Shown here: positions 1 to 9,579 of the stretch, in pieces
Layout: every line of letters begins with the position of its first letter
Position numbering within the stretch: position 1 is the first letter of the stretch
NCBI GenBank assembly: GCA_020746835.1
Contig: JAGPNK010000006.1
Location: forward strand, 620,001-684,000
Origin: Stachybotrys elegans
Lineage: Eukaryota; Ascomycota; Sordariomycetes; Hypocreales; Stachybotryaceae
Length of the DNA stretch: 64,000 nt
Direction of reading: 5' to 3'
The notes under the pieces: generated by a model
What the model was told of the DNA's origin: nothing
The model's database searches: none
The model's input: only the letters and a program-made list of their open reading frames with translations
Translations under genes and position numbers: made by a program

Positions 1-1952
1 CGCCATATATCAAGCCATAAAACACAAGACAACGCATCCCTCACTTTTCCCCCTACAAGTCACTGAAGGAGGGGAGGGGATCGCGCGCGCGCCCCTCTCC
101 GGGCCTGCCACTGTCCACGCTTACCAGCTTTTGGGCGCCCGAATCTAACCTTCCGTGGCCACGTCACAATTCCTCAATCACAAACGCATCCAAGCACCAG
201 CCAGCCGGCCGGCCAGAGCCTAACCTCACGCTGCGAGCCAAGACGGAAACAGTTTGCATTGGACCACTGCCATGGCCTCCGAGGAGCACAGCCCTGCATC
301 GTGGGTGCTTCTCGCCAGGCGGAATCTCTGCCGCCATCAGATCGCGTGCCCAAGCCATCCTCAGCTGCTGCGCCGTTAGGCAACGGCTTTGCTGAGATTT
401 GGGACACATGCCTGCCGTGGACATGGGCTCTAGCGCCTCCAGGCAGCCCGTCGATCCTCCTCTTCTTCTCCTCCCCCACGGGTATAACCCCAATATCCCC
501 GCACGCTGAACGCTCCTAGCGATGACATACTAAGCCCCTCTCGGGCTGCCAAGGGCGCTGCTTTGGTTCCTTTGCCTTCTGCTGCCGCCTTTGATCTTTG
601 CACAATTGTTGGCTGTTGGCCTGCTAACCTGAGGGAAGACGACCATCCCATGGTTCCGACTGCTGTTTCCGGTTGTCTCGGAAAGCCGCTCCCTCGTTCC
701 GGCTGTCAACTCAGAAAGGAAGAGGAGCGTCTGATACCGGATGTTCCGCACAGCAACCACATCGTACGTCCATCTATGTACTGTGCGCCTGCAGCCGCCG
801 CCTCTCTTCACACCTCGGTTCCTAGCCCCCAAGGTCCTGGAGAGTCCTCACAGACCGTTGGGGTTTCATCAAGGGGAGAAAGAGGAAAAGGGGGGACACG
901 GAGAACAAAATTCACAAACGTCTCCGTATTCTCTCCCACCGCATCCCTATGCACGTTACGGTGCTCAGACGTTACCGTAGCATCCAGCCAATCCACCACC
1001 CTCAAAATTCCCGAGTGATGCGGGTGAATCTGTGTCCAGATTTTCCCCAGCCGTCCAGTTGCCGCTCCGCGAAAAGCGGTGCCGGCCCAGATCAAGGTCG
1101 CACATATCAGGGGACCCATCGAAATGCAACGTCCTAAAATAAGACTTCACAGGCGGAGGCTGCCCAAAGCTGGAGAGCCAAGCGGTGAGCCTTCTACTCT
1201 ACCGTCCAAAAGTGCTACGAGCTGTCTCGACTATGGTGTATGTGGTGTGCATTCTAATAAGCAGAGCTTCGTAAAGGCAACACGATGATCCATCTTCCAC
1301 TATATCCCCCTCCTTTCTTATATCCCGACACCCACTACATAAGACTCCTACATGTACAAGCCCAAACCACTCGTGACCTTACTGGTGACGCCCGACTACC
1401 TGTAGTGCATGGCCACATCTCGCAGCCTGGCCGCAGCCAGCAGGGTCCGTGGATCTGATTCGAGGAAGTCATATCCCGAATCACGGCTGTCACTGTCCGC
1501 CGTCTCCCTTTTCGTCCCTGCCCAAGTAGGTCCCACGCAGCAGATAGTTTGGCAGCTGTTGTGGCTTGGTGACTCGAGGCTTCTCTCCTCACAAGCCTGG
1601 ACATGGACATTCCCTGATTCTTCAGTTCATGGCTCACACGAACGCGTACAACAAACAACACATGTAGAACATGATATCAAGAGGCAGGGCATAGATGTGG
1701 TTTGCCTTGCGCACTGGCTGAAACCTCGACACATCACCATCCTTCTTCTGCCATTCCATCAGCACACACTATCCGGCCGGTCTCGAACAACCCGGCACCT
1801 ACGTTGCATCTCCCCTCTCGGCTGTCAAAATCTGACAAGTCTCTTTAAGTATACGTCCCACACACGGTCCAGAACGAGGAGGCTTGCAGCTGCACATATG
1901 GCATGACAAGAAGTCCCAGAAGGGAGAAACTTCCCACTCACATATGCAGCCG
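1..1952. other. Intergenic, no gene recognised
   Basis: About 1.95 kb with only short overlapping open frames on both strands. None shows a protein family motif, and none is supported by intron signals. It lies downstream of the minus-strand dioxygenase gene. A fragment of a gene beyond the left edge cannot be excluded. Confidence 0.5.
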
Positions 1953-2000
1953 CCCCCTTTTCCCTCTCCCCTTTCCCTCTCCCCTTTCCCTCTCCCCCTC
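1953..2000 (-). repeat. Short C/T-rich tandem repeat, G-rich in the transcript
   Basis: About three copies of a 12-base unit CCCTTTCCCTCT on the plus strand. It starts immediately after the stop codon of the minus-strand dioxygenase gene. In the sense RNA it becomes repeated GGGAAAGGGAGA, with enough GGG runs for a G-quadruplex in the 3' UTR or in a retained intron. Confidence 0.7.
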
Positions 2001-2002
2001 AC

Positions 2003-2857
2003 TCACCCGTCAAGTGAGTATCCCACCTCACCGCTTGAGCTCCCCATCCTGACCAAGCGGCGCCTCATGGCCTCGGCACGCTGGGCCTTCTCCAACCCGC
2101 CGAGATCGCACCTGTCCACCCAGCCGCCCAAGCCATGCTGCAGGACGTTTCGCGCTCTCGCGCTGTCGCCTCCTACATGTCCCACGGAGCCGTGCAGGGT
2201 CATCCGCTCCTTGGTCGCGTCATATACCCCGCGGTGCACAATGTTGTTGTCGTAGAATGCCACGTCCCCCGGGCCCAGCCGCACCACCAGCTGGTCGGCC
2301 AGCGTGTCAAAGGGGCCCGCGGTCCTCTCCGCCTCGGTGCGCGGCCGCCTGTGCGAGCCCGGCACCAGCACCAGCGACTCGTCCTCCCACAGCGCCAGGT
2401 TGTACTGCGCATGCCAGGCCGGCTCCGCAAGCCTCGCAGCCTCCTCCTCGGCGGCTGCGTCGGCGGGGATGTCATCACGGTGCCACCGGAGCTCGAAGTC
2501 GCGCTCCGGCCGCACCAGCATATTAAACAGCTCCATGACGAGGTGCTCATCCTCGCACGCCAGTAGCTCCTTCACGGTGCCCAGCACCTCCTCGGAGAAG
2601 TAGAGCTCCGTAAACTCTCGGCTGCCTGGTAGGTCCGGATGCATAAGGTGCTGCACGCCCCAGATACCGTGCTCGGCCGTCGGCTCCCACGGAGGGAACT
2701 GCTTGCCTATCGTGCGCACATGAGGCCAGCCGCCGCCGCGGGCCAGTTCCGCCACGCGCGCGCTCGCCTCGCGCAGCCTGTCCAGCTTCTCCCCGGCCAC
2801 GGCGCCTCTGACGACGACGTAGCCGTCCCGCTCCAGTTGTTGTACGTGCGAGGCCAT
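2003..2857 (-). CDS. Phytanoyl-CoA dioxygenase (PhyH) family protein
   Basis: A 284-residue single-exon protein of the Fe(II)/2-oxoglutarate-dependent PhyH family. The iron-binding facial triad is visible: H126-x-D128 in WHRDD and a distal H208 in NIVHRG. R218, ten residues later, fits the 2-oxoglutarate-binding arginine. A PGSH segment near 166-169 and the GPGD turn before the distal histidine are typical. The substrate is unknown; fungal members hydroxylate lipids or small metabolites, often outside the peroxisome. No signal peptide or clear peroxisomal signal is visible. Length suits a single-domain member. The ATG at 2857 begins directly before the first fold element. Oddity: the stop TGA lies inside a perfect splice-donor sequence (GGGTGAGT), so a further short exon is possible. 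Confidence 0.85.
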   Translation of the reverse strand: MASHVQQLERDGYVVVRGAVAGEKLDRLREASARVAELARGGGWPHVRTIGKQFPPWEPTAEHGIWGVQHLMHPDLPGSREFTELYFSEEVLGTVKELLACEDEHLVMELFNMLVRPERDFELRWHRDDIPADAAAEEEAARLAEPAWHAQYNLALWEDESLVLVPGSHRRPRTEAERTAGPFDTLADQLVVRLGPGDVAFYDNNIVHRGVYDATKERMTLHGSVGHVGGDSARARNVLQHGLGGWVDRCDLGGLEKAQRAEAMRRRLVRMGSSSGEVGYSLDG

Positions 2858-3922
2858 GTTGTAAACCCAACACGCGACAAGACGATCTCAGAGTGAAAGC
2901 AACTCGGCAGATATTACACCGGCTGCAAAGTCGTGTGCTTGGCGGCGCAAGGAACCTTTGCGCAGCAGAAGGCAAATGAAAAGCGCACGCCCGCTACACA
3001 AAAGGGGGTTGCTCTCTCTGGCTTCACGCACACGCCACACACACAATTTGCAGCCCAGCCTCTTTGTTTTTTCTTCTTGCGTTGGTCTTCTGCGTTTGCG
3101 CAGGAAGGGGGGGGCGGAGGGGGATCGGCAGCAACGTCGATATATGGCGACAAACGAATCGTCTGACGTTGGCGTTGGTGTCTCTGCACACACTTATATG
3201 CGGGGAAGAGGGGCAAAAGCGGGTGGTTTTCGTGTTGCTATAGTTGGAATGGCGCCAAGTCTGAACATCAAACATTCCATCTCGGCTGAAGATGGGGAGC
3301 TAGTCGGTACTTGTCTTTGTGTTTTCGTCAATATGTAAGGGGAAACTGTGGTGGTGAGAATGCTATTTGTGGTTCTGGGAGAATTTGTATTTCTCAGATA
3401 GTAAATTCACTTCGCTCGTGGCGTTGGGCTGGCAGCCACTTACACGCCATATATATCTATCTACACAACCTGCTCAAGATGAATATCAAGGCCTTCATTA
3501 AGCATCCGCAGCTTCATATCCAGCCCTCCAAGCGCAGAAACAGCGGATCCGCCACCTCAACATCGCCGCGCAGCGCACGGGAGTAGACGCTCAGAGCAGC
3601 CACGGCGTCTGTCGTCCATGCTCCATTCATTTGCCCTCCCTCCTCCCTCCATTGTCACGTTGCACTTGTCGATCCCTCTCCATGCACGCTGATGATCCGG
3701 TCCGCCTTGGGAAGAGTCATTCTCTGACCCAGCCCCATTGCCGAACTCTGACTGCAGGTGGGCCCGGAATCGGATCGAATCGCTACACAAACGATGGCTC
3801 TCCTGGAGGAATCATGTGATGGCTGCAAACTGACCTGAGAGCCGAGGGCTTGAGGACACCCTTCTTTCTCACAAGGTGAGTATCAAAGCACCGGGGGAAT
3901 AGTCCTCGTCCAGATCCCACCT
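2858..3922. other. Intergenic, upstream of the dioxygenase gene
   Basis: Holds the promoter and leader of the minus-strand dioxygenase gene and the 3' end of the next minus-strand gene. No coding frame with family features was seen. A short purine-rich stretch lies near 3100-3125. No clear TATA or binding site could be assigned. Confidence 0.5.
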
Positions 3923-4960
3923 CTACCCAAATCGCTGCCTCGCCAGCTCCCGCAGCATAGCCACCGTCCCCTCCTCCCTCTCCTGGTATGCCTTCTTGCG
4001 CTCCTCAATTTCCTGGCGCTTCGCCCGCTCAATCTCCTCGCGCCGAATCTCCCGCTCCGTCTTCTTCCTCTGCTCGTTCGCCTTCATCCGCTTGTACTCG
4101 TCCAGCGAGTCCCCTCCCCCCATCAGCTCTTTCTCGTTGCCCGCCTCCATGCCGGGACTCTTGTCGCGGAACTGCCGCATCTTTTCGTTAACCATCTGCC
4201 GTTTCTCTAGCTTGCGCTCCCGTGTACCCGGCTCCGCACGCGGCACCAGCTCCTCCAGCCGCTCGCGCTGCTCGGCCCGGTCTAACTTGCGCTCCGCTTG
4301 CCGAGCGACTAGGTCTGCTTCTCTGTCCTCCTCTGCTAGTTCTCCACGTAGTGATAGATCCTGGAGAGTCGGTGCTCTGGCGCCAAAATGGCGATTGTGG
4401 TCTGATCCGGGTAATGCTGGCCCATAGTCATCATCGCTGGCATTCTCTGGCGCCGAGTCATCGCGTTCCGGTGCAGTTCCCCCACGGTCCATATCTCCTC
4501 GGCTCTGTTTTGAGACGTCCGGGGCTCTGGATAGTATCCGTGCAAAATAGTCCGGGTCGTACCAGCCCTCTGCCAACTCGTGGCGATTCCATTTTCCAAC
4601 GAAGCTTTTCCATCGACCCTTGAGTTCGCGATCGTCCATTTCATCAATGTTCAGATTCTTCTGAACATCGAGATATTCGGCGAAGAGCGGCTGAAACGCT
4701 GACAGGTCTGACTTGGATAGTGGCCGAGCTGAAAAGGGCAGAGGTACGTTGCTTCGCGTGCTGTCCTTGTGAGATCGGTGCCTCCTGGACGAATCCCGCC
4801 CATTCGCTTCCTCCGAGACCTCCCTGTGCCGCGCCGGTGAGGTCCTGCGACGCTTTCGCTCCGGTGAGCGTGACCGTCGATCATCAACACGGTGCCTGGA
4901 CCCGGGCGAACGATTTCTTGGGACGCGTCCCGATCTTGATTGGCTAGCATAGTCATCCAT
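3923..4960 (-). CDS. Arg/Ser-rich coiled-coil nuclear protein (HEL117-like)
   Basis: A 345-residue protein starting at the ATG at 4960; the frame is open slightly further upstream but without an ATG. Residues 1-70 are rich in RS, SR and RR pairs, like SR-type splicing proteins. A compact middle region contains a conserved block with GRWKSFVGKWNRHELAEGWYDP, resembling the domain seen in fungal proteins named 'RNA helicase HEL117' and in plant style cell-cycle inhibitor 1. No helicase motif is present, so the helicase label should not be taken literally. The C-terminal third is a highly charged coiled coil beginning with LVPRAEPGTRERKLEKRQ. Role is inferred as nuclear, possibly with RNA processing; function is not established. 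An AG acceptor-like site just upstream suggests a 5' UTR intron. Confidence 0.75.
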   Translation of the reverse strand: MDDYASQSRSGRVPRNRSPGSRHRVDDRRSRSPERKRRRTSPARHREVSEEANGRDSSRRHRSHKDSTRSNVPLPFSARPLSKSDLSAFQPLFAEYLDVQKNLNIDEMDDRELKGRWKSFVGKWNRHELAEGWYDPDYFARILSRAPDVSKQSRGDMDRGGTAPERDDSAPENASDDDYGPALPGSDHNRHFGARAPTLQDLSLRGELAEEDREADLVARQAERKLDRAEQRERLEELVPRAEPGTRERKLEKRQMVNEKMRQFRDKSPGMEAGNEKELMGGGDSLDEYKRMKANEQRKKTEREIRREEIERAKRQEIEERKKAYQEREEGTVAMLRELARQRFG

Positions 4961-5585
4961 GGCGCTTTGACGAGGCAATTCCTAGATATGAGAGGTCCGG
5001 ATAATGTAAAAACCATCAACAAGGTGCAATGGCTTGTTAAGTAGTAGCGAGGTCTTCACTTCACGATTCTTTTGGTGAGATGGAGGGCGAAAGCAGGGAC
5101 CCATTTGCTGCAATGCCTCGATACATGCATAGGGAAACACCAATATGCACAGTGCGAGAAAGAGGTCCAAGATCCATGATTTTTTATGTAAAATATTAAC
5201 AACCTCTTCCCAGCAACAAAACACACAATACGTTCAGAAAAGCAACCCATGGTCACAATGCGATCTCTAATTGAGCCAGAATAGTGTGGACTTTGTACTG
5301 AGTGGGTATATGTAAAAGAGTAATCAGAGCCAGTATACCCGGTATACTCTGCATCATCGCTCTATATATGTACAGGTCAAATCCTTTAAAATGAGGTTCA
5401 TACGTATACAATACTCTTCAAATCGTTTCTCAGACGTCTCAAGAACTTTTGGGCTTGGGTATCATCAACTCATCAGGTTTTGTAGCGAAGACAGCTTCCT
5501 AGTCTTCGCCCGCTTCATCTTTCAACCTTTTGGGGCTGGCCATCTATCAACGCTCCACCTAAACAAGAAACCGTTATAGCTCCCT
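4961..5585. other. Intergenic
   Basis: AT-richer than its surroundings. Contains the leader of the RS-rich gene and the 3' region of the copper-fist gene. A small inverted GTATAC motif pair lies around 5335-5346. No gene seen. Confidence 0.5.
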
Positions 5586-7351
5586 CTAAGAGACAGGCTC
5601 AGGTTCTGTTGGGTCGGGTATGCTGTGTATCACACACCCAATGCACTGACAGTCGTCACCACATGGGCAACCCGCCATCTCTCCGGAGCACGAGCCCTCC
5701 AAAGAATATGACACAAAGAAGAAGTCGGTGGGTGACAGAGTCTGCTCATCTCCTGCCCCCGAAGCAGCGTCGGACGGCGAAGGGGCGATGGTGGGAGACA
5801 TGGGGCCATCAGAATGTTTCGCAGGGCTCACATCATTTGACGGCCCGTCTGCTCGGGCTTTCTGGTTTGAGTCGCTCGTTCCGCATGCAGGTGCATGGTG
5901 CGCCACTGAGGCCGTCTTTGGATGGCCTGTTTCCTCAGTCATGCTGTTCCATGCTGAGCGAATATAGTTCTGAGTGGCCTCGTTATATGGGTGAGCAGCG
6001 CAGCCAACACACTGACAACCATCGCCGCAGCCACACTGATGGGACGTCCCTGCTGCTTCCGGGTTGAACATGGGCATAGGGACAGCAGAAATGTGCAGAC
6101 CACCCATGCCACCATTCATGCCGTGGTTCATGCCGCCATTCATTGTCCCATTGGCGCCATTTGCATTGCCGTGCATCCCAGTCAAGCTTCCGTTCAGTGT
6201 GCCATCCGCAGACCCGTTCATCGCCCCCGCCATGGCGCCGTTCATAGCTGCGTTTATATTTCCGTTCATACCAAAAGCTTCCGGTGAGTTGTATTGTCCG
6301 AAAGTCATGGCCATGAATTGACGCCACTGGTCGGGCTGCAGAGGTTGAAGATAGGAGCCGTATTGGGGTGGATAGGTAAATATAGTCGGCTGTGGGTAAT
6401 AAGGATACATGCCATTTGGCATCATCATGGGTCGAGGGTACTGAGGCATCATCATGTTGCTCAGCAGACCAGATTGGCCGGTCCTATCGAAGTTTGCCGG
6501 CGCGTTGGTTTTGTCGGGCGCCGTGCGAGACGAACAACAACTTGAAACTGGCTTCTCTTCCCGTTCGTCATCAGAGGTAGGAACCGATGACTCCGAGTCC
6601 TTCTTCGCTCCGCCGCCGCCGCAACATCCACCTGGAGATGATCCTGCACTGACGGATGCTGAGCTGTTTGTACCATTTGTCCCAATCTTGAGAGGGTTCA
6701 GGTCTACTGGCGGAGATGGCATGGGTTGTTGGAAGAGAGGGAACATTACTGGCTGGGGTGCGTATGGAAAGACTGGATGCGAAACGTCGTAGGGGTTGAA
6801 GACGAGAGGCCCGGGTGTTGAAGCTCCAGATTCATCTGGCGTGAGCGTCGATGCTGATTGTCCTTCGGAAGACATGACGTTGAGCTGACCCGGGTCCATC
6901 CTATCGATGTTGGCTGGAGCAAGTGAAGACTTTCTGGACAAAGGGTTCCTGTTTGCTGGTTTCTGCACGCGAAAGGAAGAGGTCGAAGTCTTGGTAGCAG
7001 GGCTTGTAGGTGTCAGGTCGGCGCTGTCGTTGTCGTTGCTCTCTGCCTTGACTGTGGCAGCTGGCGGGTTGGACGACCCGCAGCCACATTTTTGTCTCTT
7101 GGGGATGGCAGCCGTCAAGGCGGCACAAGAGCAGCTACGTGAAGATGGATGAGGACATGAGCTGAGCGGGCGGCCAGGCTTCCGTACGGGAACCATAAGG
7201 CGTTCGTCGGCGTGTGTGCATTTTGTTGAGCGATGGCCTCTGATGCATGGCTCGCTGGTGGATGTTAGGAGAAGGAGACGGAGGGGAGATGAAGTGAGAG
7301 AGGTGATGAAGAAACATACCAGGCCATCTTCACCCCGTTGATGAGAGGCAT
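5586..7351 (-). CDS. Copper-fist transcription factor (Mac1/Cuf1/GRISEA type)
   Basis: Two exons, 7351-7320 and 7254-5586, joined across a 65-bp intron, give 566 residues. Splicing restores the copper-fist N-terminus: MPLINGVKMACEPCIRGHR, C-x2-C-x8-C-x-H zinc ligands, then the KPGRP minor-groove motif at about 39-43. A Cys-rich patch (SCSC, then KCGCG) follows. Near the C-terminus are two copper-sensing modules, C-x-C-x3-C-x-C-x2-C-x2-H, at about 418-432 and 540-554, matching the REPI/REPII pattern of Mac1-type activators. The middle is low complexity: CCGGGG, Pro/Met/Tyr-rich, and an Asn-Gly-Met repeat. Members activate copper uptake genes when copper is scarce, or detoxification genes when it is plentiful; which applies here cannot be read from sequence. 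A 2.2-kb upstream region is free of genes. Confidence 0.93.
6095..6290 (-). repeat. Coding repeat: Met-Asn-Gly-rich tract in the copper regulator
   Basis: Encodes about a dozen imperfect copies of MNG/MNGx, with variants such as AMNGAMAG and GMNGGMGG. The tract lies just before the first copper-sensing Cys module. Repeat units are 9-15 bases and imperfect, so length may vary between strains. Probably a flexible spacer. Confidence 0.75.
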
Positions 7352-9579
7352 GTTGAAGGAATGCAGCCAAAGGGGCGGCAAGGAGGCTGCAGCAAGCGGG
7401 GGAAAGATTATGAGTGGAAGAGAGTGGCTCGAAGGCCTTGCTCAACTATGTGACGCTAGAATACGCAAAGCAATCATGAGGGGGTATCGGCAAAGATCTG
7501 GCAAACCGGCGTCTTCGACCAGGGTCCAGGAGAGTGCAGATGGCACAAGAAGCGGCAGCGTTTGGCGGCTTGTGGAGACCAGAGAAGAAGCGAATTGCTA
7601 GTAGTCGGGTACGTAAAACGAGCCACAGAGGATGTGCAATGCAAGATGAGAACAACAAGTCTGCGCAGCTGCGGGAGCGAGTCGAATGGTCAAGGCCAAA
7701 CAGGTCCTCAGCCCAGGTAGAAGCGCGGCGGAAAATGAAAAGGTGGGATGTTTGAAGTGCAGGATGAAGAAAGAGCGCGAGTCGATTAGTGGTGGTGGTT
7801 TCAAACGCCTTTGGACGCCACTGGGGACTTTGCGGCACAACCCACCTGCGCCTTGCTCGGTGCGGACTCAGAGGCCGGGTCAGTTCAGGTCAGTGGAGGT
7901 CAGCAGGCGCCGCGCCCCGGACGAACGATGAGCGGATGTTCCTGCCTAGGTTCGTAGAGCAGAGGGCAAGTCGCATCCCAACGTGCCCCACGTGCGGGGC
8001 AGGACAAGAATCAGAAGGAGCCCAGTCCCCTACTGCACATCCAAGAAGAAAGAGATCCCTCCCGGGCTCCAGGCTTTTCTCCAGCGAGCTGTATGTGCAT
8101 GTCACCTCACACAATCTGCTCACCCTGCCACAGGAATCCCCTTATTGTCAGCACCCTGTCAGAGAGTGCCGGCATGGCTTGCAGCCAAAGGATTTCCTCG
8201 GCATGATTCCCCGATGCGACAAGGGCCGGAAGTACCGCTCAGACGGGTTGCTATCAGGTCCTCTCCTTTGTCAAAACCTCCAACAGCTCCCACTACCACC
8301 TCGCCGTCGTCTCATCACACAAGCAGGGCTTTTAATGGCCGCTCTACCAGAAACACCGGCCCCTCCAACGACTCCTCTTTCGGCCGACCCCACTGCCCGC
8401 TCCTGTTTCTGTTTCTGTCAAAGGGACTCGTCGTTTTCACCATCCCCGCAAGCGTCAGCAGCAAATGTCCAGCTCCATCATCTTCTATACCTCTGCCGAA
8501 CAAACTCGGGCTTTCGTTTCCACTGCCATACCATCAGTTTTCCACTACACCTGCATGCGTGTGCGCCCACGCCTGCGATGCGCCGATACGAATGGTCCAG
8601 AGCCATGCAGCCGATAGGAGGGGAACACGGTCAACCGGGGTTACTGGGGCCAAGGCTTAGTCCATGCCTTTCCCTGTCCGTCATACCTACCCCAAACCCC
8701 TCCGAACTGCCTCTGGTTGGATCCTCCAGCGTTCCCGACGCATCTTCTCCATCTGGTTTCTCGACAACTTGTGAGAAGCCTGCTTCCTCGACCACTCTTC
8801 CATCGCACTTCCTGGGCCAGAGTTCAAACACATGATGATCAGACACCGTCTCCATATTCTCGACCCAGTATCCTTGACCTCCCCCTCCCTGCACAAGCAT
8901 TGGCCTCCCTCGTAGGGACCCGGCCGAGTGAGCAAGTTTCTATTGGTCAGCGGGACATCATCAACCAGGCTTTCATGGACCTCCTAGCAACGTCCAAGCG
9001 GGCGGCTCGTCATGGTCAGCAATGACCAGAAGCCAAACCACCGCTACTTCCACTGGGCATCGGGGCCGTCACAACTCTCTTTGTGTTCTGTGCTTTGTGT
9101 CGATGGCTTGATGCTAAGATCGGCGCCTTACTACAGTAGTATACACTGCCCATATTTTGTCTCGGGTACCGGTATAACTTTGTCGAGACGACTCGCAAAA
9201 AGGGCCTTCCAGCCTTGAGGGACACCTCCAAGCGCCTGCCGCGCCAACATCAGTCCCGACTCCTCAATAGCTCAAAGCCGATGCCTCCCGAGCCATGGTT
9301 GATTACAGGTATCTAACTTGGCAATCACACCGATCCTTGCGGCGGGAGCCAGGTCTGGTCAGCAGAGCATCCTCAGAGACCTCATAGCTGTCACCAACAT
9401 CTCCACTCCCCCTCGCCTTTCCTTCCAGGGCGCATAAACTAAGGGTTCAGAGGCGGCGGCAGCGGCTTGAAGCAATGTTGTGTCAAGATGTGGGGGATCC
9501 ATGAATGTGTTTGTGAAAACGGCGGCGCCCAGGCCCTTCGCGACCCTCCTTGCCTTTCGACCAAGACCAGATGATCATC
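7352..9579. other. Long promoter/intergenic region of the copper regulator
   Basis: About 2.2 kb between the copper-fist start and the 3' end of the splicing-factor gene. A plus-strand open frame at 7789-8835 (348 codons) has no family motif and an Arg/Ser/Pro/Cys composition typical of a chance frame. I consider this region promoter and 3' UTR sequence. Confidence 0.5.

Noticed and set aside
7789..8835. 348-codon plus-strand frame upstream of the copper regulator
   Set aside because: Composition is typical of chance frames (Arg, Ser, Pro, Cys, Leu), with no motif, domain or exon signal.
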